From positions 1 through 22,408 of the forward strand of contig CAZPLZ010000029.1 of NCBI GenBank assembly GCA_964587525.1: a stretch of 22,408 nt of DNA. The letters are read 5' to 3'. The DNA comes from CAZPLZ01 sp964587525 (lineage in GTDB: Bacteria > Oederibacteriota > CAKKQC01). The stretch's first letter is position 1. The number at the start of each line of letters is the position of its first letter. Under the pieces are notes generated by a model. That model did no database searches. It was not told the DNA's origin and worked only from the letters and a program-made list of their open reading frames with translations. The translations under genes and the position numbers were made by a program. Below are positions 1 through 7,335 of the stretch, one piece after another.

Positions 1-50
1 TCCCCCGAAGGGGGGAGAGGGAAAGGGAGAGAGGGGCAGGGAGAGGGGGG
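1..50. repeat. GC-rich palindromic repeat, family 1 (GGGGGAGAGGG type), half element at the window edge
   Basis: The plus strand reads CCCCC-GAA-GGGGGG followed by AGAGGG and further purine-only G/A tracts to position 50. The C5/G5 hairpin at 2-14 looks like the apex of a larger palindrome whose second arm would lie left of the window. It stays in frame with the kinase-like gene and encodes a Pro/Ser-rich stretch exactly where the interdomain linker is expected. Confidence 0.6.
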
Positions 51-797
51 ATGCTGCCTCCTTTGTGAAGAATTTTCGAAGCGCCGCAGCACATAACGCG
101 CCAGCGCGGCAGCCCCGCAGGGCAGATCCTCCCCAGGGATGCACGCGGCAATCATTTTAAGATCCTCCTCGCGCCAGGCGTCCGCCACGACCAGGCGCAC
201 GCCCCTCCTCAACCACTCGCGCCGCAAGCGGCGAACGTGTGCCGGGCCACGGCTAAGCTCGTGAAGGTTCATGTGGGCGCAGGCCTTCCGGCCGAGCGTG
301 GTGGCAGCCAGGGCAACCAGGTCACCTGTCCTGACCGGGTGAAGGGGGTCATGGGTATAGGCGCTCCGTTCCAACGGCCGACCGTGAACGAACTGTCGCC
401 CGCCGATGGTCCAGCGCCCCTGGCTGGGATTGGCCGGCACCAGCCAGGTCATCCGCCGCCGGGATGCTCCTCGCAAGGCTTCCGCCTCCGCAACGGGATG
501 CCCACGGAGGGTGGAATCCACTTTGAAATACACCGGCGCGGCACCCCGCCGAAGAAGTTCCCGGCCCACCTGATGTACCCGGCGGACCGCGGCGGCTTCG
601 CCCAGCCGGCGGGTTTCCAGGTCCAGAATCAGCACTCCCCCCCTCTCCCTCCTCTCTTCCCCAAAGAGTGAGAGGGGAAAGGGAAAAGAGGGCAGGCTAT
701 TTGCAAGGAGGCACCGAACCTGCTGGCCGTTGCGCAAGCACTCCGCCCCGACATCGCAGGCGCCCGTCAAATCGTCAGCCAAAAGGACAGGTCTAAT
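1..797 (-). CDS. Four-carbon acid sugar kinase-like protein (DUF1537/OtnK-YgbK family), N-terminal part; continues past the left edge
   Basis: Reading the minus strand from the trpG stop gives an open frame of about 265 codons with no stop to the window edge. It begins with a short beta strand followed by LADDLTGACD, the N-terminal signature of DUF1537 sugar-acid kinases. VDSTLRGH follows at about residues 93-100, then VPANPSQGR, GGRQFVHGRPLE, HDPLHPV, a VVADAWREEDL segment and a CGAAALAR segment. These match the order of the family's substrate-binding N domain. The C-terminal nucleotide-binding domain would lie outside the window. No ATG, GTG, TTG or CTG exists between the upstream stop (828-830) and the ADD motif. 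The best start is ATT at 797-795, sharing one base with the trpG TAG, like the other coupled junctions here. TTG at 782 would delete the first beta strand. Two palindromic repeats are inserted in frame. Family members normally phosphorylate four-carbon sugar acids such as erythronate or threonate; the substrate here is unknown. A decaying gene is possible, but intact motifs argue against it. Confidence 0.8.
   Translation of the reverse strand, partial: MRPVLLADDLTGACDVGAECLRNGQQVRCLLANSLPSFPFPLSLFGEERRERGGVLILDLETRRLGEAAAVRRVHQVGRELLRRGAAPVYFKVDSTLRGHPVAEAEALRGASRRRMTWLVPANPSQGRWTIGGRQFVHGRPLERSAYTHDPLHPVRTGDLVALAATTLGRKACAHMNLHELSRGPAHVRRLRREWLRRGVRLVVADAWREEDLKMIAACIPGEDLPCGAAALARYVLRRFENSSQRRQHPPSPCPSLPFPLPPSG
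637..692. repeat. GC-rich palindromic repeat, family 1, inserted in frame in the kinase-like gene
   Basis: A pyrimidine arm (637-662) and a purine arm (670-692) flank a short loop. On the mRNA (minus) strand about 16 of the 19 outer positions can pair when G-U wobbles are counted. The repeat encodes about 19 residues rich in Ser, Pro, Phe, Glu and Arg (residues about 36-54). They lie between the second beta strand and the LILDLETR strand, where family members normally have a short loop. The frame is preserved on both sides. Confidence 0.65.
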
Positions 798-1383
798 GGC
801 GCTGGGCCCACCAGGATTTAGCCGAGGTCAGGAAATTTTTCAACAACGCTTTTCCATCCCGGGTCATGATGGATTCTGGATGGAACTGTACACCCTCGAC
901 CAGCAGCTCGTTGTGGCGAAGGCCCATGACCTCGCCCTCCTCGGTCCACGCGGTCAGCTTGAGCGACTTCGGAATGGTCTTGCGGTCCACAAGGAGGGAA
1001 TGATAGCGCGCCGCCTCGAACGGGTTGGGTAATTTCTGGAACACGGATTCTCCGTCGTGATAGATGGGAGAGGTCTTGCCGTGCATCAGCCGCTCGGCCT
1101 GCCGGACGCGCCCACCGAACACATGACCGATACACTGGTGCCCCAGGCACACGCCAAGCACCGGTATGGTTCCAGCAAAGTGGCGGATGGCGGCACATGA
1201 CACACCCGCATCTTCCGGCCCGCCGGGTCCCGGTGAGATCACCAAACACGTTGGCTTGAGTTTCTTGATCTTTTGCAGGGTGATCTTGTCGTTGCGGTAC
1301 ACCAACAGGTCCTCCCCTAACTCCCCCAGATACTGCACAAGGTTGTAGGTGAAGGAGTCGTAGTTGTCGATCATCAGGATCAT
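793..1383 (-). CDS. trpG: Anthranilate synthase component II (glutamine amidotransferase, TrpG/PabA type)
   Basis: This 196-residue class I glutamine amidotransferase supplies ammonia from glutamine to TrpE for anthranilate synthesis, the first step of tryptophan biosynthesis, in the cytoplasm. The N-terminal MIDNYDSFTYNLVQYL motif is typical of TrpG/PabA. The oxyanion-hole region PGPGGPEDAG lies near residue 51. The nucleophile is Cys79 in GVCLGHQ, and the rest of the triad is His168 and Glu170 in GVQFHPES. Length is normal for a stand-alone subunit. The ATG overlaps the trpE TGA as ATGA, so the two subunits should be translationally coupled. Proteins of this type can also serve PabB for folate synthesis; direct pairing with trpE favours anthranilate synthase, but a dual role is possible. 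The stop overlaps the probable ATT start of the next gene. Confidence 0.95.
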   Translation of the reverse strand: MILMIDNYDSFTYNLVQYLGELGEDLLVYRNDKITLQKIKKLKPTCLVISPGPGGPEDAGVSCAAIRHFAGTIPVLGVCLGHQCIGHVFGGRVRQAERLMHGKTSPIYHDGESVFQKLPNPFEAARYHSLLVDRKTIPKSLKLTAWTEEGEVMGLRHNELLVEGVQFHPESIMTRDGKALLKNFLTSAKSWWAQRH

Positions 1384-2855
1384 TTCCTGCCTGCACCTCC
1401 GGCTGTGGTGCGAAGCCTCCCAGCGGCAGCGACCGCCAGCATGGCGTGCCGTGCCTTGGCCAAGGATTCCTGATACTCTCGCCCTGGGACGGAATCAGCC
1501 ACAATACCCATGCCGGCCTGCACGTACGCCCACCCTCCCGCCACCACGATGGTCCGGATGGCGATCGCCGTGTCCATGTTACCCGTAAAGCTGATATACC
1601 CGACGGCGCCACCGTATGGACCCCGGCGCGTCGGCTCCAATTCGTCGATGATTTCCATGGCCCGGACTTTTGGCGCCCCCGAAACCGTCCCAGCCGGGAA
1701 ACACGCTCGGAACACATCAAACGCGTCGTGCCCAGGAGTCAGATCTCCCTTTACGCCAGTGACCAGATGCATGACATGCGAGTAACGTTCCACAATCATG
1801 TAGTCCGACACACGCACCGTGCCGTACCGGCACACCCGGCCCAAATCATTCCGGCCCAGGTCCACCAACATCACATGCTCGGCACGCTCCTTAGGGTCCG
1901 CCAGTAATTCCCGCTCCAGTCGCATGTCCGCCACCGGCGTCTTCCCTCGGGGGCGCGTTCCCGCAATCGGCCTGACTTCCACCTCATCGCCTTCCAATCT
2001 GACCAGCAGCTCGGGCGAGGAACCCGCCAGGGTGACACCACCGCATTCCAGGAAAAACATATATGGAGAAGGATTGAGCACCCGCAGGGCCCGGTACAGG
2101 GTGAACGGATCCTTGTCATACGGCACCGCAAATCGTTGTGACAGCACAGCCTGGATAATGTCACCAACCTTGATGTAATGTTTAGCTCGCTCGACATTGC
2201 TGAGAAATTTTTCCCGGCTCATGTTGGGGATAAACTTCACAGCCTTAAGTCCGTTGAATTCAAACGGCGCTGGTGCCGAGACTGGCCGTGACAACTGCTC
2301 AATCACCGCCTCCACCTTGCGCGTCGCATCTTCATACGCCCGGCCCGGTGCACCCCTCACACCCGCGTGCGCGACAACCTTGATCGTGTGCCGGAGATGG
2401 TCAAACACGAGCACGGTCTCCTGCAGCATGAATTGCATCTCCGGTAGCTTCCGGTCGTCGCGAGGAGCATCCGGAAGCCGCTCGACATACCGGACCGCGT
2501 CATACCCAACGTAGCCAACCAGACCGCCTTCGAACCGGGGAAAACCCGGCACGACAGACGGTTTCGTGCCAAAGCGGCGCTGAAGCAGGTCAAGCGGATT
2601 ACCCCAGGTGCGGGTTCGCTTCCCATCCCGGCACTCCTCAAGCGCCATCCCGCGAGCGATATAGAGTGCGGACGGGTCGCTGCCCAGGAAGGAATACCGT
2701 CCGATCCGCTCACCACCCTCAACGCTCTCGAATAAGAATCCGTACGGGGAACGGCGGATCTTGAGATAGGCGGAGACCGGTGTCTCGACGTCCGCACTCA
2801 CTTCCCTCCAAACCGCGACGCGGGAGCCCACGCGCGCCCGGCCACCGGACCGCAT
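1380..2855 (-). CDS. trpE: Anthranilate synthase component I
   Basis: This 491-residue chorismate-utilising enzyme makes anthranilate from chorismate with ammonia delivered by TrpG. The N-terminal region contains REVSADVETPVSAYLK and FLFES, the latter being the region where tryptophan binds for feedback inhibition in TrpE proteins. The C-terminal catalytic domain carries PIAGTRPRGKT, LVDLGRNDLGRV, PAGTVSGAPKVRAMEII and GPYGGAVGYISF, all typical of active TrpE. The frame stays open up to position 3011, but those extra 52 codons run inside hisI and look nothing like TrpE. ATG at 2855 forms TGATG with the hisI stop and gives a canonical N-terminus. The 3' end overlaps trpG by four bases. No attenuator or leader peptide is visible, since the gene follows hisI directly. 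Expression should therefore follow the his genes. Confidence 0.96.
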   Translation of the reverse strand: MRSGGRARVGSRVAVWREVSADVETPVSAYLKIRRSPYGFLFESVEGGERIGRYSFLGSDPSALYIARGMALEECRDGKRTRTWGNPLDLLQRRFGTKPSVVPGFPRFEGGLVGYVGYDAVRYVERLPDAPRDDRKLPEMQFMLQETVLVFDHLRHTIKVVAHAGVRGAPGRAYEDATRKVEAVIEQLSRPVSAPAPFEFNGLKAVKFIPNMSREKFLSNVERAKHYIKVGDIIQAVLSQRFAVPYDKDPFTLYRALRVLNPSPYMFFLECGGVTLAGSSPELLVRLEGDEVEVRPIAGTRPRGKTPVADMRLERELLADPKERAEHVMLVDLGRNDLGRVCRYGTVRVSDYMIVERYSHVMHLVTGVKGDLTPGHDAFDVFRACFPAGTVSGAPKVRAMEIIDELEPTRRGPYGGAVGYISFTGNMDTAIAIRTIVVAGGWAYVQAGMGIVADSVPGREYQESLAKARHAMLAVAAAGRLRTTAGGAGRK

Positions 2856-3244
2856 CACGTACGGTAGACTTTTTCGGGGTCGAATCGCCGTCGATCTACA
2901 ACCATCCAGCGTCCTCCCCGCCGGTGGCGGAAGAAACAGGAGCGGTAACCGGCATGGCAGGCCCCAGCCCCACGCTGGTGAACGCAGAGGAGCAGAACGT
3001 CGCCATCGCAATCAATTCGAATCTCCTTGACCACTTGAATATGGCCGGATTTCTCACCCTTCTTCCAGAGTTTCTTGCGGGAACGGCTGTAAAAGTGCGC
3101 ATGACCAGTGGCCAGCGTGCGCTTTAACGCCCGCCTGTTCATGTACGCTAACATCAACACCCGGCCGCGAAGCCCTTCCTGCACAATCGCCGGCACCAGG
3201 CCCTGTGCGTTGAATTTAACCAGCTTCATGGTGGGAGAAGTCAT
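2855..3244 (-). CDS. hisI: Phosphoribosyl-AMP cyclohydrolase
   Basis: This 129-residue enzyme opens the purine ring of phosphoribosyl-AMP to give ProFAR, the third step of histidine synthesis. The core motif WKKGEKSGHIQ is followed by IDCDGD, which supplies the acidic Mg ligands Asp78, Asp80 and Asp82. Cys79, Cys96 (in GACHAG) and Cys103 (in SCF) are the expected zinc ligands. It is the cyclohydrolase domain only; the HisE pyrophosphohydrolase often fused to it is absent and must be encoded elsewhere. The ATG overlaps the hisF stop as ATGA, and its TGA overlaps the trpE ATG. It therefore physically links the his and trp gene groups. Confidence 0.95.
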   Translation of the reverse strand: MTSPTMKLVKFNAQGLVPAIVQEGLRGRVLMLAYMNRRALKRTLATGHAHFYSRSRKKLWKKGEKSGHIQVVKEIRIDCDGDVLLLCVHQRGAGACHAGYRSCFFRHRRGGRWMVVDRRRFDPEKVYRT

Positions 3245-4053
3245 TTGGGGGAAGTCGTCTGCAGATCGAGTCCTCGAGCCCAGGAAAAGGGAGAGGGGGG
3301 TCGTACGGAGATGCCCTGGGCAGCCAGGTAGCGTTTGGCCTGTGCAATGGTGTACGTCCCGTAATGGAAAATCGAGGCAGCCAATGCCGCACCGGCTTCG
3401 CCATATTTGAGCGCAGCCGCCAAATGCGCTAAGTGGCCCGCACCACCGGACGCGATCACCGGCACGTTGACCGCCCTTGACACCGCCCGGGTCAGTTGAA
3501 GGTCGTAGCCAGTCTGGGTCCCGTCCGCATCCATGCTCGTTAATAAAATTTCGCCGGCGCCAAGCGCCACCCCCCGCCTCGCCCAGGCCACCGCCTCAAG
3601 CCCGGTTGGAACCCGCCCGCCGTGTGTGTAAACTCGAAACTTCCCCTTGCCGTCGCGCCGGGCGTCAATGGCTAGGACCACACACTGGGTGCCGAACCGC
3701 CTCGCCGCCTCCCGAATCAGCCCTGGGCGCCTCACGGCTGCCGTATTGACGGACACCTTGTCCGCCCCGGCTGAGAGCAGTGCACGGATATCACCCACGG
3801 TGGAGATGCCGCCACCAACCGTGAGCGGCATGTAGATACGCTCCGCCGTCCGCCGGACCACATCCAGCATCGTTTTACGCCCTTCGTGCGAGGCCACAAT
3901 ATCAAGAAACACCAGCTCGTCCGCACCGGCCCAATCATAGCGCTGGGCAGCTTCGACTGGATCGCCGGCGTCCCGCAGCCGGACAAACCGGACACCTTTG
4001 ACGACCCGGCCCCCTTTGACATCGAGGCATGGGATGACTCTCTTAGCCAGCAT
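3241..4053 (-). CDS. hisF: Imidazole glycerol phosphate synthase cyclase subunit
   Basis: HisF is the (beta/alpha)8-barrel that combines PRFAR with ammonia from HisH to make imidazole glycerol phosphate and AICAR. The start MLAKRVIPCLDVKGGRVVKG is classic. The catalytic aspartates are Asp11 and Asp130 (VLAIDARR). The phosphate-binding glycine motifs are LTVGGGIS and VIASGGAG. At 270 residues it is longer than the usual 250-255. The family normally ends just after the GI-VR segment, whereas here about 19 extra residues follow, starting with PPSPFS. The first of these codons come from a family 1 repeat fragment (3283-3300), so the tail looks like a repeat-derived extension. hisA lies 8 bp upstream and hisI overlaps downstream. 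The partner HisH is also in the operon. Confidence 0.95.
   Translation of the reverse strand: MLAKRVIPCLDVKGGRVVKGVRFVRLRDAGDPVEAAQRYDWAGADELVFLDIVASHEGRKTMLDVVRRTAERIYMPLTVGGGISTVGDIRALLSAGADKVSVNTAAVRRPGLIREAARRFGTQCVVLAIDARRDGKGKFRVYTHGGRVPTGLEAVAWARRGVALGAGEILLTSMDADGTQTGYDLQLTRAVSRAVNVPVIASGGAGHLAHLAAALKYGEAGAALAASIFHYGTYTIAQAKRYLAAQGISVRPPSPFSWARGLDLQTTSPK
3283..3300. repeat. Fragment of family 1 GC-rich repeat at the 3' end of hisF
   Basis: The plus strand carries AAAAGGGAGAGGGGGG, the same G/A-rich motif as the copies at 1-50, 637-692, 12585-12651 and 14139-14160. Only one arm is recognisable. It begins exactly where a normal HisF would end and is translated as Pro-Pro-Ser-Pro-Phe-Ser. 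With one short arm this could be chance, hence the lower confidence. Confidence 0.4.
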
Positions 4054-4061
4054 GGGGGAAG

Positions 4062-4808
4062 TTACTGCATTTTATCAGCACGACGTCTGGCGGTCGCCAG
4101 GGCTTCTGCAAGGTCAAGGGTCCCCTCGTAGAGGGCTTTACCAACGATCACCGCAGAGAGACCGGCGCCAGCGAGTGGCAGCAGGCGGCGGATATCTCCG
4201 GCATCCCTGACGCCGCCAGCCATCTGCACCTCGATCCCCTCGGCGCGCTTCAGCACGGCGGAGAGCCGGGTGGTGTCGACACCTTCCAGCGTTCCGTCTC
4301 GCTCGGTGTCCGTGTACACTATCCCGGCGACACCCTGTCGGACCAGCCTGGGGACAACCTCCTCCGCCTTGATATCCAGCGCGGCCGTCCACCCCTCGAC
4401 TTGAACCATGCCGTCCCGCACATCCACAGAGACAAGCACCGCCTCCCGGTATTGAACGAGAACCTGCGCCAAGAACCCAGGCGACTTAAACGCCGCCGTG
4501 CCTAGAATGACCCTGTCAATGCCGTTTGCGAGCGCCTGTTGGACAGCCTCAAGGCTGCGGACTCCACCGCCGTACTCGATTGCCAGGCCGGTGGCGGTCG
4601 CAATCCGCCGGGCCACTTCGAAATAGAGCGGCTTTCCAGTGCGCGCCCCATCCAGATCCACCATGTGCAGGCGAGCGGCACCTTGCCGTTGAAACTCCTT
4701 CGCCACGGCCAGGGGGTCTTCTGAGTACGCCTTCTCCTGACCGTAATCCCCCCGGGTGAGCCGCACACACTTTCCCCCGCGCAAATCAATGGCCGGAATA
4801 ATGTCCAC
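4062..4808 (-). CDS. hisA: ProFAR isomerase (1-(5-phosphoribosyl)-5-[(5-phosphoribosylamino)methylideneamino]imidazole-4-carboxamide isomerase)
   Basis: HisA is a 248-residue (beta/alpha)8-barrel that catalyses the Amadori rearrangement of ProFAR to PRFAR, the substrate of HisF/HisH. The N-terminus MDIIPAIDLRGGKCVRL is diagnostic, with the catalytic base Asp8. The acid is Asp129 in VSVDVRDG. EYGGGVRS and QMAGGVRD form the two phosphate-binding sites. YTDTERDGTLEGVD is typical of HisA rather than of the bifunctional PriA. Length is normal. It begins 12 bp after hisH and is followed by hisF after 8 bp. These are the two his junctions that are spaced rather than overlapping. Confidence 0.96.
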   Translation of the reverse strand: MDIIPAIDLRGGKCVRLTRGDYGQEKAYSEDPLAVAKEFQRQGAARLHMVDLDGARTGKPLYFEVARRIATATGLAIEYGGGVRSLEAVQQALANGIDRVILGTAAFKSPGFLAQVLVQYREAVLVSVDVRDGMVQVEGWTAALDIKAEEVVPRLVRQGVAGIVYTDTERDGTLEGVDTTRLSAVLKRAEGIEVQMAGGVRDAGDIRRLLPLAGAGLSAVIVGKALYEGTLDLAEALATARRRADKMQ

Positions 4809-4820
4809 GACGAGTCTATT

Positions 4821-5447
4821 TTACTTAAAGCGCCGTACCGTGGACAGGAAATTCTTCAGCAACCGCAAGCCAGCGTGCTGACTTTTTTCCGGGTGAAATT
4901 GGACACCGGCCACGGGTCCCTGTTGGATCGCCGAGGCGAACGAAAGCCCGTAGTCTGTCCGGGCCGCAATCAGCTTGACGTTCGCTGGGACCGGGAAAAA
5001 AGAATGCACAAAATAGACATAGGGCCGGCGTGGCAATCCCTGAAGCAGCCAACTGCGTTTTGTGGGCACAAGGCGGTTCCATCCCATGTGCGGCACACGT
5101 AGCCGCTTGGAAAACGCCACCACCTTTCCGGGAAAACACGCCATCCCTCGGTGCCGGCCAAACTCCTCACTCTCCTCAAATAGCAATTGGAGCCCCAAAC
5201 AGATCCCCAGGAACGGCCTCTCCTCCCGGATCCAGGAGCGGATCGGCTCGAAGAGCCTGAGCCGCGTAAGCCTCAAGACCGCTTCGCCAAAGGCACCGAC
5301 ACCTGGCAGGACCACGCCATCCGCCCGGCCGAGAGCCCGTGGAGACGAAGAAACCTCCACCCGGGCCCCCAGCCTCTCAAGGGCCTTGGCGGCACTGCGC
5401 AGGTTGCCCATGCCATAGTCCACCAGGGCCAGACGAGGAATCCTCAC
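4821..5447 (-). CDS. hisH: Imidazole glycerol phosphate synthase glutamine amidotransferase subunit
   Basis: HisH (208 residues) hydrolyses glutamine and passes ammonia to HisF. The N-terminal VDYGMGNLRSAAKAL and VLPGVGAFG motifs identify HisH among class I amidotransferases. The nucleophile is Cys83 in GICLGLQLL; His185 and Glu187 in VQFHPEKS complete the triad. Initiation is at GTG (5447-5445), which overlaps the hisB TGA as GTGA, so coupling to hisB is likely. hisA follows after 12 bp. Length and motifs are normal and nothing suggests loss of activity. Confidence 0.96.
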   Translation of the reverse strand: MRIPRLALVDYGMGNLRSAAKALERLGARVEVSSSPRALGRADGVVLPGVGAFGEAVLRLTRLRLFEPIRSWIREERPFLGICLGLQLLFEESEEFGRHRGMACFPGKVVAFSKRLRVPHMGWNRLVPTKRSWLLQGLPRRPYVYFVHSFFPVPANVKLIAARTDYGLSFASAIQQGPVAGVQFHPEKSQHAGLRLLKNFLSTVRRFK

Positions 5448-6046
5448 AAGAGCCCCTTGGTCGAAGGCACACCCCGAAACCGGCCGCGTCTCTCCACAGC
5501 CATGCCAAGCGCCTGGCCAAACGATTTAAAAGCAGCCTCAATCTGATGGTGGGCACTTCCACCCCGAGTCTGCTGGTTGATGTGCATCGTGCACGGAACA
5601 TTGCGCACGAAGCCCAGGAACAATTCCTTCACCAGCCCCACCTCGAAATTCTTGATGGCTTTTGCCGACGGCGCCAATGCGTACGCGAGGTAGGCCCGCC
5701 CTGAGATGTCAATGGCCACCTGTACGAGGGACTCATCCATCGGCACCACCGCATCGCCATATCGCCGGATGCCTTTTTTATCACCCAGCGCTTTGGTTAA
5801 GGCCTGTCCGAGGCAAATCCCAATGTCTTCGACCAAGTGGTGATCGTCCACTTCCACATCACCTTTCGCTTTCAGGGTGAGACCAAACCCGCCATGTGCC
5901 GCGAACAACGTGAGCATGTGATTCAGGAATGGCAACGGGGTTTGTATCTGATTCGACCGTGCGTTGCCATCCAGCTCGAGCCGCAGATCAATCCTGGTTT
6001 CTTTGGTCTTGCGAACCACACGGGCGGAACGAGCGCGACCGCTCAC
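5444..6046 (-). CDS. hisB: Imidazoleglycerol-phosphate dehydratase
   Basis: This 200-residue enzyme dehydrates imidazole glycerol phosphate to imidazole acetol phosphate and is a manganese-dependent oligomer in characterised members. The metal-binding motifs DDHHLVED and SAHHQIEAAFK are intact, as is the N-terminal LNHMLTLFAAHGGFGL region. It is the monofunctional dehydratase: no histidinol-phosphate phosphatase domain is attached, so that step is encoded elsewhere. The start is GTG at 6046-6044, overlapping the hisD TGA as GTGA. The first dozen residues (SGRARSARVV) are basic and poorly conserved in the family, but no better start exists near the RKTKETRIDL strand. Confidence 0.96.
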   Translation of the reverse strand: MSGRARSARVVRKTKETRIDLRLELDGNARSNQIQTPLPFLNHMLTLFAAHGGFGLTLKAKGDVEVDDHHLVEDIGICLGQALTKALGDKKGIRRYGDAVVPMDESLVQVAIDISGRAYLAYALAPSAKAIKNFEVGLVKELFLGFVRNVPCTMHINQQTRGGSAHHQIEAAFKSFGQALGMAVERRGRFRGVPSTKGLL

Positions 6047-7320
6047 CGGTTCATCTCCATGCTGCGCGCGTGTCCCTCCAGCCCCTCCATCCGGGCCAGC
6101 ACGGCCAGATCCGGCGCAAGGCTCTTTAACCCCTTGGGGCTTAAGGCGGTCACATTGGTGAGCTTCATGAAATCCCTGACGCCGAGGCCAGAAGCGAAAC
6201 GGGCTGTCCCCGCTGTGGGCAGCACGTGATTCGGCCCCGCGCCGTAGTCTGCCGCAGCCACGGGTGATGCGCCGCCAAGGAGCACGGTCCCGGCATTCCG
6301 TACGCCGTCCACGAGCCTTCGCCCGTCCCGGGCAACAATTTCCAGGTGTTCCGGAGCAAAGAGGTTTGCCATGTCAAGCCCTTCCTTCATGGAGCGCACG
6401 AGCACCATCGCCCCGCATTGAGAGAGTGAAGCCGCCGCCACCACGGCCCGGTCTAGATCTCGAAGCTGCCGCTTGATCTCCTCCAGCACACCCAGCACGA
6501 GGCGCTTGGAGGGGGTCACCAACACGGCCCAGTTGTCCCCGGTGTGCTCCGCCTGCGCGATCAGATCGGCTGCAACGGCTGCAGGTGACGCCGTTCCATC
6601 GGCGAGAACTAGAATCTCGCTCGGTCCTTCCAAGCTCCCCCCCCCCTGCGTCAGCATCTTGGCGGCCTGGGTGTACACATTGCCCGGCCCCACGACCTTA
6701 TCCACTGCGGGGATGCTCTTCGTCCCGAACGAAAGCGCCGCTACCCCTTGCGCGCCGCCCACCGGGTAGGCCTCATCGATCCCGGCCAGATAAGCTCCCG
6801 CCAAAATCACCCGGGCGATGGTGCCGGAAAACCGCGGCGGTGAGATCAGGACGAGCTCCCTCACACCGGCCACCCGGGCCGCGCCCGCGCACATCAGCAG
6901 CGTGGACACCAATGGGTCTGTCCTGGCGGGAATGTGAATCCCCACCCGGTGAAGCGGCCGGACCATCTGGCGCAGCGTCCCGTACGGCATCTCAAGGGTG
7001 TATCCTCGGGCGCGCTGCTTGGCATGAAACGCCAAGATGTTCCGCCAGGCGCGTCTCATAGCCCGCCGCTGCGCAATCGACAGGCTCCGCCACGCTGCTC
7101 GGAATTCCCTCCTGGGCACACGAAGCCGCCGACGCGTCAGCCGGACCCTGTCAAACCGGGCCGTGGCCTTGATGAGCGCAACGTCGCCTCCCCGGCGCAC
7201 CAACTCAACGATGCTCTCGGCTCGGCGAACGGCCTCTCGGGGAAACCTAAGCTGACGGCGCCGTTGAAGTTCGGCCAGCTTGGCGTAGTCCGCCGGGATC
7301 CAGGACCGATAGATCCGCAT
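6043..7320 (-). CDS. hisD: Histidinol dehydrogenase
   Basis: HisD (425 residues) oxidises L-histidinol to L-histidine in two NAD-dependent steps, ending the pathway. Visible family motifs are VGPGNVYTQAAK, PSEILVLAD, LIAQAEH (Gln and His zinc ligands), NLFAPEHLE (the catalytic Glu-His pair), ADYGAGPNHVLPT (Asp zinc ligand) and a late LEGHARS His that fits the last zinc ligand. Length is normal. It is the first gene of the his group here, 15 bp after murA with no obvious Shine-Dalgarno. In related gene orders hisG often stands between murA and hisD; it is absent and the short gap leaves no remnant. The 3' end overlaps hisB. Confidence 0.96.
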   Translation of the reverse strand: MRIYRSWIPADYAKLAELQRRRQLRFPREAVRRAESIVELVRRGGDVALIKATARFDRVRLTRRRLRVPRREFRAAWRSLSIAQRRAMRRAWRNILAFHAKQRARGYTLEMPYGTLRQMVRPLHRVGIHIPARTDPLVSTLLMCAGAARVAGVRELVLISPPRFSGTIARVILAGAYLAGIDEAYPVGGAQGVAALSFGTKSIPAVDKVVGPGNVYTQAAKMLTQGGGSLEGPSEILVLADGTASPAAVAADLIAQAEHTGDNWAVLVTPSKRLVLGVLEEIKRQLRDLDRAVVAAASLSQCGAMVLVRSMKEGLDMANLFAPEHLEIVARDGRRLVDGVRNAGTVLLGGASPVAAADYGAGPNHVLPTAGTARFASGLGVRDFMKLTNVTALSPKGLKSLAPDLAVLARMEGLEGHARSMEMNR

Positions 7321-7335
7321 ATCTATCAGGATATA

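Noticed and set aside
237..671. 144-residue open frame on the plus strand
   Set aside because: It is antisense to the DUF1537-like gene, whose minus-strand frame shows clear family motifs; the plus frame reads as low-complexity Pro/Gly-rich shadow.
818..1720. 300-residue minus-strand frame across the trpG/trpE junction
   Set aside because: It is an alternative frame of trpE and trpG with Arg/Gly/Pro-biased composition and no domain.
2856..3011. Upstream extension of trpE by 52 codons
   Set aside because: It lies wholly inside hisI and has no TrpE similarity; ATG 2855 overlapping the hisI stop is the natural start.
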